Of a stretch of 34,884 nucleotides of DNA, positions 1 through 6,836 are shown piece after piece. A program made the position numbers and the translations under genes. Every line of letters begins with the position of its first letter. Within the stretch, counting starts at the first letter, position 1. Origin of the DNA: Caldivirga sp. UBA161 (GTDB taxonomy: Archaea; Thermoproteota; Thermoprotei; Thermoproteales; Thermocladiaceae); assembly GCF_002506515.1 (NCBI RefSeq), contig NZ_DAXS01000016.1, positions 1,569 to 36,452 of the forward strand. Reading direction: 5' to 3'. The notes below the pieces were generated by a model that worked only from the letters and a program-made list of their open reading frames with translations, was not told the DNA's origin and did not search any database.

Positions 1-350
1 ATTGTGGCTGAACCATTATACCAGTATAGGCCCTTCCTAAGGTAAATAGTGAGTAATGCAGAATCATTTGGAAAAGTTTCCAGAGTCCAATTTTGCGCAA
101 GTATTGGCCAGAAGCTCCCTGAAATTGCATTATATGCCGCTAACGGCATATAAGTCCATACTGCGCCAAGTAGATTACCGGGAGTGAACGGATTCCATGC
201 AGGGAATCCTGATGTTAACGTTATTACTGGGCCACTACCAACTATTTGGGGCTTACTTTGAGCGTAAGCCATATGCGCCATGTAAAGCCCTATCACCGAT
301 ACTATTACTAGAGCTATTAGTGCTCCTTTAACCTTATATGAACGACTCAT
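1..350 (-). CDS. ABC transporter substrate-binding protein, N-terminal part (runs off the window)
   Basis: The gene is read on the minus strand from an ATG at 350-348 and leaves the window at base 1, so only about 116 codons are visible. Residues 8-27 form a hydrophobic signal segment ending near AYAQS. The mature start reads PQIVGSGPVITLTSGFPAWN, followed by NPFTPGN and later ILAQNW and LRKGLYWYNGS. This is the typical opening of family 5 extracellular solute-binding proteins (peptide or oligosaccharide ABC importers), where a predicted lobe I begins with 'W.P..A..W' and 'L..G..W..G'. The protein should be lipid- or membrane-anchored outside the cell. A TATA box 23-31 bp upstream suggests a leaderless transcript. 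The permease and ATPase genes would lie beyond the left edge. The substrate cannot be told; the neighbouring beta-helix protein and sugar-acid dehydratase suggest a sugar. Confidence 0.75.
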   Translation of the reverse strand, partial: MSRSYKVKGALIALVIVSVIGLYMAHMAYAQSKPQIVGSGPVITLTSGFPAWNPFTPGNLLGAVWTYMPLAAYNAISGSFWPILAQNWTLETFPNDSALLTIYLRKGLYWYNGSAT

Positions 351-372
351 AGGTAGGCACCTACACTTGATA

Positions 373-381
373 TTTTTAAAA
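373..381 (-). promoter_or_regulatory. TATA box of the solute-binding protein gene
   Basis: On the minus strand the sequence TTTTAAAAA lies 23-31 bp upstream of the ATG at 350. This is the spacing for a leaderless archaeal mRNA. A short inverted repeat, GTAGG-CA-CCTAC (354-365), sits between it and the start codon. Confidence 0.55.
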
Positions 382-419
382 CTTTTCTCAGCGCAATATA
401 CAATATTTTTTAAAAAAAC

Positions 420-426
420 TTAAAAA
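420..426 (+). promoter_or_regulatory. TATA box of the beta-helix protein gene
   Basis: TTAAAAA lies 22-28 bp upstream of the ATG at 448, inside a very A/T-rich stretch (404-440). The spacing predicts transcription starting at or next to the ATG. The minus-strand neighbour starts 97 bp away, so the two promoters diverge within this gap. Confidence 0.5.
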
Positions 427-447
427 CCTTTTATAAAATATGCGCAA

Positions 448-1695
448 ATGGTGGATATCTCTAAGAGGAAGTATTTAAAAGCATCAATACTGGCAGGTGC
501 CTTAATGGCAGTTGGAGGTGGTGCATATTTCCTAGGTTCCCATAATCCCAGCAATATTCAGAGTAATACTGGTGTTGAACAATATCCTACATCTAAGGCA
601 AGCTACATTATAATGCCTGAAGATGGAGTATATAAAGCGTATAATACATTAACGCACTCCCCAGAGTACTCCAGTGGTGATGCCGGCTCAGTAATACAGT
701 ATGCCGTTAATAAGCTTGGTTCAAGTAATGGTGGCGATGTAGTGCTTAAGAGTGGTAAGTACAATGTATCATCAACAATAGTGTTAAAATCTCACGTAAA
801 CTTAATTGGTGAAAATGGTGCGGTACTTGCAATTAATACTGGTAGTGATGGTATAATTATTAATGATAGCTCATCCTTTGTTGAGGTTAGGGGGATTACG
901 ATTTACGGCCAAGGTCCTGTTGTGCCAGGTGCCTTAATTAGGGTTCAAAGGCATGCATATAGGGTTACTTTAACTAACATTGAGGCGTATAATTACTATG
1001 ATGGTATAGTTATTGAAGGCGCTTACCCACCTAATGATAATTGGGGAATCTTCATATCAAAGGTTCACATATCGAATAGTTACCATGATGGATTAGCCAT
1101 ATTAGGTTATGGTAATGTGTATTTTATACAAGACACTGTAATAGCGGAGTCAGGGAATAACTGCATCACACTGGAGAATACTGCAGATGGCGTTATGGCA
1201 TTCAGCAATATACATTGCTTTGACAGTGTTAATTATAGTGTGCATGCTTATAATACTGATGGTAGGCTTGTTCAACATAAGCGTTTCATAGCAGTAAACT
1301 TCGAGGGTTTAAGCCAACATCCTAAGTCTGTTAGGTTTGAGAACTGCATGAATATTGCACTAATAGATTGCGAAGTCGCTGGAATGTGGAATAACGGTGT
1401 TGAATTCATTAACTGCAGTGACTCTAAGATAGTAGGCAATAGAATAATTAACAATAGCCTAGGCATGCCAGGCAATTATGCAGGTGTATACGTTGAGAAC
1501 TCACGGGAAATAATAGTAGCAAACTCCTCAATATATGACACTAATCCCCCACAGTATAAGACTCAGGGTTATGGTATAATGGAAAGCGGCTCCTCTGATT
1601 ACAACGTATACTTAGGTAACGTCCTAAGGGGAAACTCAGTTTCACCATATAAAGTTACAGGTGCTAATAATGTTGTGGCTAATAACATTACGTAA
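448..1695 (+). CDS. exported right-handed parallel beta-helix protein (pectate lyase-like fold)
   Basis: This is a 415-residue predicted extracellular protein. The N-terminus MVDISKRKYLKASILAG, then a hydrophobic stretch to about residue 30, resembles a Tat signal with KR in place of RR (S-K-R-K-Y-L-K); an ordinary signal anchor is the alternative. From about residue 70 the protein has the layout of right-handed beta-helix proteins: SVIQYAVNKLGSSNGGDVVLKSG is an opening seen in Pectate_lyase_3/GH28-like proteins, and after it come repeating short V/I-rich rungs with Asn and Gly turns (for example GITIYGQGP, HISNSYHDGLAILG, NRIINNSLG, GNVLRGNSVS). Such proteins are usually polysaccharide lyases, hydrolases or binding proteins. 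I see no motif that fixes the substrate or proves catalysis. The neighbours (solute-binding protein, gluconate dehydratase) fit carbohydrate use. Confidence 0.7.
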   Translation: MVDISKRKYLKASILAGALMAVGGGAYFLGSHNPSNIQSNTGVEQYPTSKASYIIMPEDGVYKAYNTLTHSPEYSSGDAGSVIQYAVNKLGSSNGGDVVLKSGKYNVSSTIVLKSHVNLIGENGAVLAINTGSDGIIINDSSSFVEVRGITIYGQGPVVPGALIRVQRHAYRVTLTNIEAYNYYDGIVIEGAYPPNDNWGIFISKVHISNSYHDGLAILGYGNVYFIQDTVIAESGNNCITLENTADGVMAFSNIHCFDSVNYSVHAYNTDGRLVQHKRFIAVNFEGLSQHPKSVRFENCMNIALIDCEVAGMWNNGVEFINCSDSKIVGNRIINNSLGMPGNYAGVYVENSREIIVANSSIYDTNPPQYKTQGYGIMESGSSDYNVYLGNVLRGNSVSPYKVTGANNVVANNIT

Positions 1696-2027
1696 TTCTC
1701 AATGAAGAGCTTAGTATTCCATTTCAACTTGAAGATCTTTAAAATAAATATTGAGTTTATAATCGGAATTTAATACATGCGCTAAAGTATATTATTAAAA
1801 GAGCAAAGATTTAGAAACTTAAGAATCCATATACCAATTAAGGTTAGGTCTTTAGAATCTCATTTGTATTTCTAAGGAAGATTAGAGTATGAATAACTTA
1901 AGGATCCCTTATGACTCTTCACCTTAAATACAAAATATTTTAATGTCCTTGTTGAGTGAATAATGCATTAGGGTCATTAAGTGATTATGTAGTAATGTTT
2001 AATATTAGGGTTTACGGGGTTCTGAAT
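1696..2027. other. intergenic stretch, A/T-rich, no gene seen
   Basis: The gap between the beta-helix gene and gnaD is strongly A/T-rich. I find no convincing reading frame, RNA gene or repeat in either strand. TATA-like stretches at 1923-1930 and 1934-1943 could serve gnaD, which would give a short leader before the ATG at 2028. Confidence 0.4.
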
Positions 2028-3224
2028 ATGGTTACTATTAAGGATGTGGAGGTTTACCCGGTTAGTGACTTGGCTACAGCTAAGGCAAGCCCATGGGCCT
2101 CCGTTTCAATAATAGTTAAGGTTACTACGTCTGATGGGCAGGTGGGTTATGGTGAAGCAGTACCAACCCTGAGGGTTAATCAGGTTGTTAAGGCTATTGA
2201 GGAAGTTAGGAGGCTAGTTATTGGTAAGGATCCATTTAGGATAAGTTACATTTATCGGGAGTGGTATAAGCATGACTTCTACATTAGTAGATCCTTTGAA
2301 TCAGCTACAGCATATAGCTCAGTGGATATTGCACTCCATGACATACTAGGCAAGTACTATGGCGCCCCCGTGTATCAGTTGATTGGTGGTTTAATTAATG
2401 ATAGGGTGAAGGTCTATGCTAACGGCTGGTACTCAGACTGCGTTACCCCTGATGATTTCGCCAAGAGGGCTAAGGAGGTTGTTTCAATGGGATTTAAAGC
2501 CATGAAGTTCGACCCCTTTGGCCCATACTTTGACTCAATGGATAAGGTTGGCTTAGAGGAGGCTGTGGAGAGGGTTAGGGCTGTTAGGGAGGCTGTGGGT
2601 AAGTATGTGGATATTCTTATTGAGGTTCACGGTAGGTTCAATGTTAATACCGCTGTGCAAATGGTTAAGGCAATGGAACCTTTTGAACCATTATTCATTG
2701 AGGAACCAGTCCACCCTGACTTAAACATGGAGGGGCTTGGTAAGGTTAAGAATGCTACAGGGGTTAGGATAGCCACTGGTGAGAGGATTATAAGTGTTGA
2801 GGAGGCCCTCCAGTTAATTGAGAGGGGGCTTGTGGATGTTCTTCAACCAGACATAACTAATGCCCTAGGCTTCACTGGGATGAGTAGGATTAGGGCATTA
2901 ACTGAGGCTTACGGCATAGAGTTGGCGCCGCATAATGCCTTCGGCCCAATCCAACATGCAGCAACACTTCAATTCGATGCAAGCGCCTTCAACATACTGA
3001 TTCAGGAAAGCTTCTATGAGTTTTGGCCTCAGTGGAAGCGTGGCATAATTAATGATGCGTTTAAGCTTAATGAAGGTTACCATACAGTACCCAGTAAGCC
3101 AGGCCTTGGCGTCACTGTAAATGAGAGGTTACTGGAGGAGTTGAAGTTCACTGGTATGGAGCCTTTCCATGAGGAGGAGCCTGTGTGGGTGATTAAGGGT
3201 ACGTGGAGGAGGTATGGCTCCTAG
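2028..3224 (+). CDS. gnaD: D-gluconate/D-galactonate dehydratase (enolase superfamily)
   Basis: The product removes water from D-gluconate, and probably D-galactonate, to give 2-keto-3-deoxy-sugar acids in the branched Entner-Doudoroff pathway of crenarchaea. It closely follows the Sulfolobus gluconate dehydratase: GEAVPTLRV, EWYKHDFYISRSFESATA, VYANGWYSDCVTPDDFA, FDPFGPYFD and the C-terminal EEPVWVIKGTWRRYG. Likely metal ligands lie in ILIEVHG, FIEEP and TGERI. A QPD motif and APHN supply the Asp-His pair of the superfamily. The open frame starts at a GTG at 1956, but the family begins at MVTIKDVEVYPV, so I take the ATG at 2028 (398 residues, the usual length). An in-frame ATG at 1995 is a third option. 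The stop lies 5 bp from the convergent cbf5 stop. Confidence 0.88.
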   Translation: MVTIKDVEVYPVSDLATAKASPWASVSIIVKVTTSDGQVGYGEAVPTLRVNQVVKAIEEVRRLVIGKDPFRISYIYREWYKHDFYISRSFESATAYSSVDIALHDILGKYYGAPVYQLIGGLINDRVKVYANGWYSDCVTPDDFAKRAKEVVSMGFKAMKFDPFGPYFDSMDKVGLEEAVERVRAVREAVGKYVDILIEVHGRFNVNTAVQMVKAMEPFEPLFIEEPVHPDLNMEGLGKVKNATGVRIATGERIISVEEALQLIERGLVDVLQPDITNALGFTGMSRIRALTEAYGIELAPHNAFGPIQHAATLQFDASAFNILIQESFYEFWPQWKRGIINDAFKLNEGYHTVPSKPGLGVTVNERLLEELKFTGMEPFHEEEPVWVIKGTWRRYGS

Positions 3225-3229
3225 TTAGG

Positions 3230-4237
3230 CTACGTAGCCTGCTTACTAGTCCTCCTCCAGGTTGATGGGTAAACACCCCTGGGCATAATAACCCTAGTTG
3301 GCTTTGCCACAATTCCCTTACTCATACTGAGTATCTCATCCGTTGATACTACGGATTCCGCTAACGCCACTAACTCACCTTTAAGAGTCATTAAAGCCAC
3401 CAATTGGCCACTCCTAATACCCTCCTCAACCTTAGCAACCCCTGGTGCCGCTAGGGATGCACCGTGGGCTATAGCATCAACTGCAGAATCCCTAATGTAG
3501 ATTCTAGGTAGGTGAATAACCATCTCCTCCACAGGTCTAATTAACCTCCTAAGCAGTGACTCATCACCGTAATCCCTCCAAAGTGAGTAGGCTTCCCTTA
3601 ACGTGTTTAAGTTAACGGCATTCTCCTCCCTGAAGCAACCAACCCTAATCCTCCTTAACTCCCTCATGCTTGCCCCAACGCCTAAAACCTCACCAATATC
3701 GTAGCATAGCTTCCTAATATATGTTCCTGACTCAACATCTGCTTTAAAGAGGACATACCTACCGTCAAACTCCATTATGTCTAGGCTATAAATTGCCTTA
3801 ACCCTAATCCTCCTCTTAACTGCACTCTTGAGGGGTGGGCGTTGGTATATTTTACCTGTGAATTCCCTAAAGACTACCTTAACCCTCTCCTGGTCCACAT
3901 TAGAGTGAAGGAGCATAACCCCCACATACTCCTTATCAACATTACCTATACCCTGCAGCACCTTGGTTGAGTCACCTAAGGCTATTGGGAGGACGCCAGA
4001 AACCCCTGGATCAAGCGTACCTGAGTGCCCAGCCTTACTAATGTTAAGCAGCTTCTTAACCCACGCAACAACCTCGCTACTGGTTGGCCCCCTTGGTTTA
4101 TCAAGGATTATGAAACCATAGTTAATGTACTCCTCAATCCTCCTTTCATAAGGATTAACACCATATCTTGGGTCAGTACCCTCATCCACCTTAACCTTAA
4201 TTATCCTTTCACCACTGCAGTTAAGGGTATTTAACAT
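3230..4237 (-). CDS. cbf5: H/ACA RNP pseudouridine synthase Cbf5 (TruB family, with PUA domain)
   Basis: This is the catalytic subunit of archaeal H/ACA ribonucleoproteins. It isomerises uridine to pseudouridine in rRNA and can act on tRNA U55. The TruB catalytic domain starts at INYGFIILDKPRGPTSSEV (about residue 38), and motif II GHSGTLDPGVSGVLPIALG carries the catalytic Asp at residue 76. Y-x-R-x-L-C-Y-DIGE (SGTYIRKLCYDIGEVLG) is also present. The last 85 residues (from PRIYIRDSAV to GVYPSTW) form the RNA-binding PUA domain. The length of 335 is normal. Partners Gar1, Nop10 and L7Ae are not in this window. A TATA box 28-36 bp upstream lies in the 42-bp gap after rpl14e, so the gene can be transcribed on its own or with rpl14e. 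Confidence 0.95.
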   Translation of the reverse strand: MLNTLNCSGERIIKVKVDEGTDPRYGVNPYERRIEEYINYGFIILDKPRGPTSSEVVAWVKKLLNISKAGHSGTLDPGVSGVLPIALGDSTKVLQGIGNVDKEYVGVMLLHSNVDQERVKVVFREFTGKIYQRPPLKSAVKRRIRVKAIYSLDIMEFDGRYVLFKADVESGTYIRKLCYDIGEVLGVGASMRELRRIRVGCFREENAVNLNTLREAYSLWRDYGDESLLRRLIRPVEEMVIHLPRIYIRDSAVDAIAHGASLAAPGVAKVEEGIRSGQLVALMTLKGELVALAESVVSTDEILSMSKGIVAKPTRVIMPRGVYPSTWRRTSKQAT

Positions 4238-4264
4238 AAGCCACAGTTTCCTTCTCTTGAAGGA

Positions 4265-4273
4265 TTTTTAAAT
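4265..4273 (-). promoter_or_regulatory. TATA box of cbf5
   Basis: On the minus strand ATTTAAAAA lies 28-36 bp upstream of the cbf5 ATG (4237) and just 3' of the rpl14e coding end. It gives cbf5 its own promoter, although read-through from rpl14e remains possible. Confidence 0.5.
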
Positions 4274-4279
4274 AATCAT

Positions 4280-4594
4280 TCACTTAGTTACCTTAACTGT
4301 AGGCACCATGAATAATTTAGGCTGAACACCCTTCTTCATAATGTCAACAAGCCCGGCCGCCTCAATGGCCTTAGCCACTTCTTCATCTGAGGCGCCCTTA
4401 CTTATCTCAACCCTGTACTCTGTTGGTTCAAGATGCTTAACGTTGGTTCTCCTCCTCTTAACGCCAGTTAAGTTTTTAGGCCCCGTGACAATTACGAACC
4501 TCTCATCCACTATATCAACTACAACACACATTTTCCCAGCTTCCTTACCTGCCAGCTTAACGCACACCCTTCCAACATCGAAAACCTTAGGCAT
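4280..4594 (-). CDS. rpl14e: large ribosomal subunit protein L14e (eL14)
   Basis: This small basic protein of the 50S subunit has 104 residues and a KOW-type N-terminal domain (VFDVGRVCVKLAGKEAGKMC), then VTGPKNLTGVKRRRTNVKHLEP, a signature of archaeal L14e. The C-terminal tail is longer than in some orthologues but similar to other crenarchaeal copies. It starts at ATG 4594 with a TATA box 22-29 bp upstream (4616-4623). Its place just ahead of cbf5 is a familiar archaeal pairing of a ribosomal protein with an rRNA-modifying enzyme. Confidence 0.93.
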   Translation of the reverse strand: MPKVFDVGRVCVKLAGKEAGKMCVVVDIVDERFVIVTGPKNLTGVKRRRTNVKHLEPTEYRVEISKGASDEEVAKAIEAAGLVDIMKKGVQPKLFMVPTVKVTK

Positions 4595-4615
4595 GACTAA
4601 GCCTTAGAGGCAAGC

Positions 4616-4623
4616 CTTAAAAT
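4616..4623 (-). promoter_or_regulatory. TATA box of rpl14e
   Basis: On the minus strand ATTTTAAG sits 22-29 bp upstream of the ATG at 4594, the spacing expected for leaderless initiation. Confidence 0.55.
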
Positions 4624-4728
4624 GCTTTATGGTACTTAAACCGCTTACGTTAACCTTAATCCTCACGTTAACATTAGGTAATGGTAAGTTAAAGGCCATG
4701 ATCATGAGGAGTTGCCAGCCCCCTTTAC

Positions 4729-5508
4729 TTAGCTGCACTTAGTTAATGCATCCACTAGTGTGAGGACGTCCTTTGTTCTCCTTATTATGTATGCCTTACA
4801 CTTAATTGCCTCATATGGGCTTGAGTTAACTGGTGTATATACGCCATCTGGGTCGTAAAGAACCCCTACTATGCCGTACATTAATGCCCCAACGAAATCC
4901 TCCTGAATATTATCACCCACATGAGCTGCCACATCCGGTATCCTATCACCAACCAGTGAATTTATGAGCGTTTCAAATATTATTGGGTGTGGTTTGGGGT
5001 AACCTACCTCATCTGAGAATACTGCGTAGTCTATGAATCTCCATAGGCCAAACCTAGTTAAGAGCGCCCTAGATACTCTACCTGGCCAGAATATGACGTT
5101 TGAAACTATGCCCACTAACCAATCCTCCTCCTTAAGTATACTGAACACTTCCTCAACACCCTCAATAACTTTAATGTTCTGTGAATTAATCACTGTGTCA
5201 GCTATAATGGTTTGGAGATCGTTAACCAGCCTGTTTGAGAAGGGTATACCGTACCTCTGCCCAATCCTCTTAACCAACCTCCTAATGTTTTCAGTGGGTG
5301 GGGTGTATAGTAGGTTCATGACTCTGTTGACCCTAACCTCCCTTTCCATTAACCTATAGTAATCAGTAACCACACTTGAATCCACTGAGTAACCTACCTC
5401 CCTATAGTACTTGCTTATTGCCTCACCAATCTCCTTAATTAACGCATCCCCATACTCAAGTACAGTCTGGTACACATCGAATGTTATTACCCTTGTTTTC
5501 TCAGCCAC
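4729..5508 (-). CDS. HAD-superfamily hydrolase with dehalogenase-type motif I
   Basis: This is a cytoplasmic hydrolase of 259 residues in the haloacid dehalogenase superfamily. Motif I is FDVYQT at residues 10-15: the nucleophile Asp is present but the usual second Asp is Tyr, a DxYxT form typical of haloacid dehalogenases rather than phosphatases. Motif II is the Ser-Asn in GIVSNV, motif III the Lys in GYPKPHPIIF, and motif IV HVGDNIQEDF. A helical cap lies between motifs I and II (about residues 18-110). The start is GTG at 5508, supported by a TATA box at 5528-5537. The substrate is unknown; a phosphatase role cannot be excluded. It stands alone between rpl14e and tiaS. Confidence 0.8.
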   Translation of the reverse strand: MAEKTRVITFDVYQTVLEYGDALIKEIGEAISKYYREVGYSVDSSVVTDYYRLMEREVRVNRVMNLLYTPPTENIRRLVKRIGQRYGIPFSNRLVNDLQTIIADTVINSQNIKVIEGVEEVFSILKEEDWLVGIVSNVIFWPGRVSRALLTRFGLWRFIDYAVFSDEVGYPKPHPIIFETLINSLVGDRIPDVAAHVGDNIQEDFVGALMYGIVGVLYDPDGVYTPVNSSPYEAIKCKAYIIRRTKDVLTLVDALTKCS

Positions 5509-5527
5509 AGTTAACTCTCAATGGGTA

Positions 5528-5537
5528 GTTTTTAAAT
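5528..5537 (-). promoter_or_regulatory. TATA box of the HAD hydrolase gene
   Basis: On the minus strand AATTTAAAAAC lies about 20-29 bp upstream of the GTG at 5508 and overlaps the 3' end of tiaS. It supports the GTG as a leaderless start. Confidence 0.45.
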
Positions 5538-6755
5538 TATCCATAAGGAAGGCCTATTAAACACCTTAACTAAACCCTCGAGGCCTATTCTAGCGGTAGG
5601 CTTATGAAGATGCCTAATCTCAGCCCCCCTCGGCTCCTCTAGTATGAGTTCACTGATGTAGTTCATTAACCTAGGTAGCCCAGTAATTAATCCACATTTA
5701 GGGCATTTAAGTAACCCTACTCTACCTGCAGATTCAAGGTTACTACCACACCTTGGGCATCTTGGATTCTTAACAGTATCTTTAATCATTAACGCAACCC
5801 CACCCTCCATGTATAGGTCTAGGCTATTGATTCCCGGTTTAAACCCACCGTAGGCTATTAGGTAAGTGGCCTTATCAATGCTTTTAAACCCATAATGCCT
5901 ATATGAGAAGACTAGTGTTGAATTAACCTTGGCCTCAATATTACCACCCTCCACAGGCCTCACTTCATCCACTGAACCCTCAACGTAACCTGTTGTGTAC
6001 GGCTTATTGACAATACTGTTAAGATGATGCCCAGTGGCTTGGTTTGTTAAGTAGATTAACCACCTTGGTTCAGCATCTATTTCATTCATAAGCATTGAAG
6101 CGAAGTGAATAATGTGGTGTGGTGAATCACCCCTAATCCCAAATACCACTGGGTCATTTCCATGAGGCTGTATTAAAACGTAATCACCACTAATGTTCTC
6201 GAAGGTTAATGGGCTTGTTGAATCACTCAGCTTCCTAACAAGGTTAATGGGAATGCTTGGCTTTGGGGCTGATTCACTGTAGGCCAGTAACTCCAGGGTT
6301 GAATCTAGGCTTAAGTCAGCCATCACTGAGGCTAAGGCACCAACAACCCCCCTACCACCCCTATAAACCACACCCAGTTTACTCATCCACCTAATCGCCG
6401 TATTAAGGGGGATTACGTCAGTTAAAGCCTTCCAGTATATCCAATGCTCGTTATTGCTTACTGAAACCACTATACCTGGGCTAGTTTTACCAACCCTATG
6501 CGAGTATGCATCCACAGCCCATTCAGCAAGTTCCAATGCCTCCCTTGGATCATCAACATTAAGGCCCACTGAAACCGCGGCATTTCCCCTAGTCTTAAAG
6601 GGTATGTTTGGGTTAAGTCTAATTAACCGGGGGTAATTGATAATCCTCCATTCACCCCTAGTTTTAAGGAATTCCTTAAGCATATTGTACATTACGTAGG
6701 TTGTGCATCCCTTATCATACGTGTCAGTGTCATCAATCCCAACCCAAGTAATCAT
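5532..6755 (-). CDS. tiaS: tRNA(Ile2) 2-agmatinylcytidine synthetase TiaS
   Basis: TiaS joins agmatine to C34 of the CAU anticodon of tRNA-Ile2, using ATP, so that this tRNA reads AUA and not AUG. The protein opens with the hallmark MITWVGIDDTDTYDKGCTTY (TCKD domain). It continues through the FLD domain (RGNAAVSV, SPGIVVS), a middle part with RGGRGVVGALASV, and an OB-fold (GYVEGSVDEVRPVEGGN). A C-terminal zinc ribbon (CPRC...CPKC) lies at about residues 335-357. The length of 407 is typical. The start at ATG 6755 has GGTG about 8 nt upstream and a TATA-like stretch at 6787-6798. The gene is essential and single-copy in archaea. Its context says nothing more about regulation. Confidence 0.93.
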   Translation of the reverse strand: MITWVGIDDTDTYDKGCTTYVMYNMLKEFLKTRGEWRIINYPRLIRLNPNIPFKTRGNAAVSVGLNVDDPREALELAEWAVDAYSHRVGKTSPGIVVSVSNNEHWIYWKALTDVIPLNTAIRWMSKLGVVYRGGRGVVGALASVMADLSLDSTLELLAYSESAPKPSIPINLVRKLSDSTSPLTFENISGDYVLIQPHGNDPVVFGIRGDSPHHIIHFASMLMNEIDAEPRWLIYLTNQATGHHLNSIVNKPYTTGYVEGSVDEVRPVEGGNIEAKVNSTLVFSYRHYGFKSIDKATYLIAYGGFKPGINSLDLYMEGGVALMIKDTVKNPRCPRCGSNLESAGRVGLLKCPKCGLITGLPRLMNYISELILEEPRGAEIRHLHKPTARIGLEGLVKVFNRPSLWII

Positions 6756-6836
6756 TAATTAACACCAATAGTTCATTGAAGTGGGCTTAATTATTAACCT
6801 AACGTGGCTCATGGGTTAAATGCAGATAGGGTAGCA

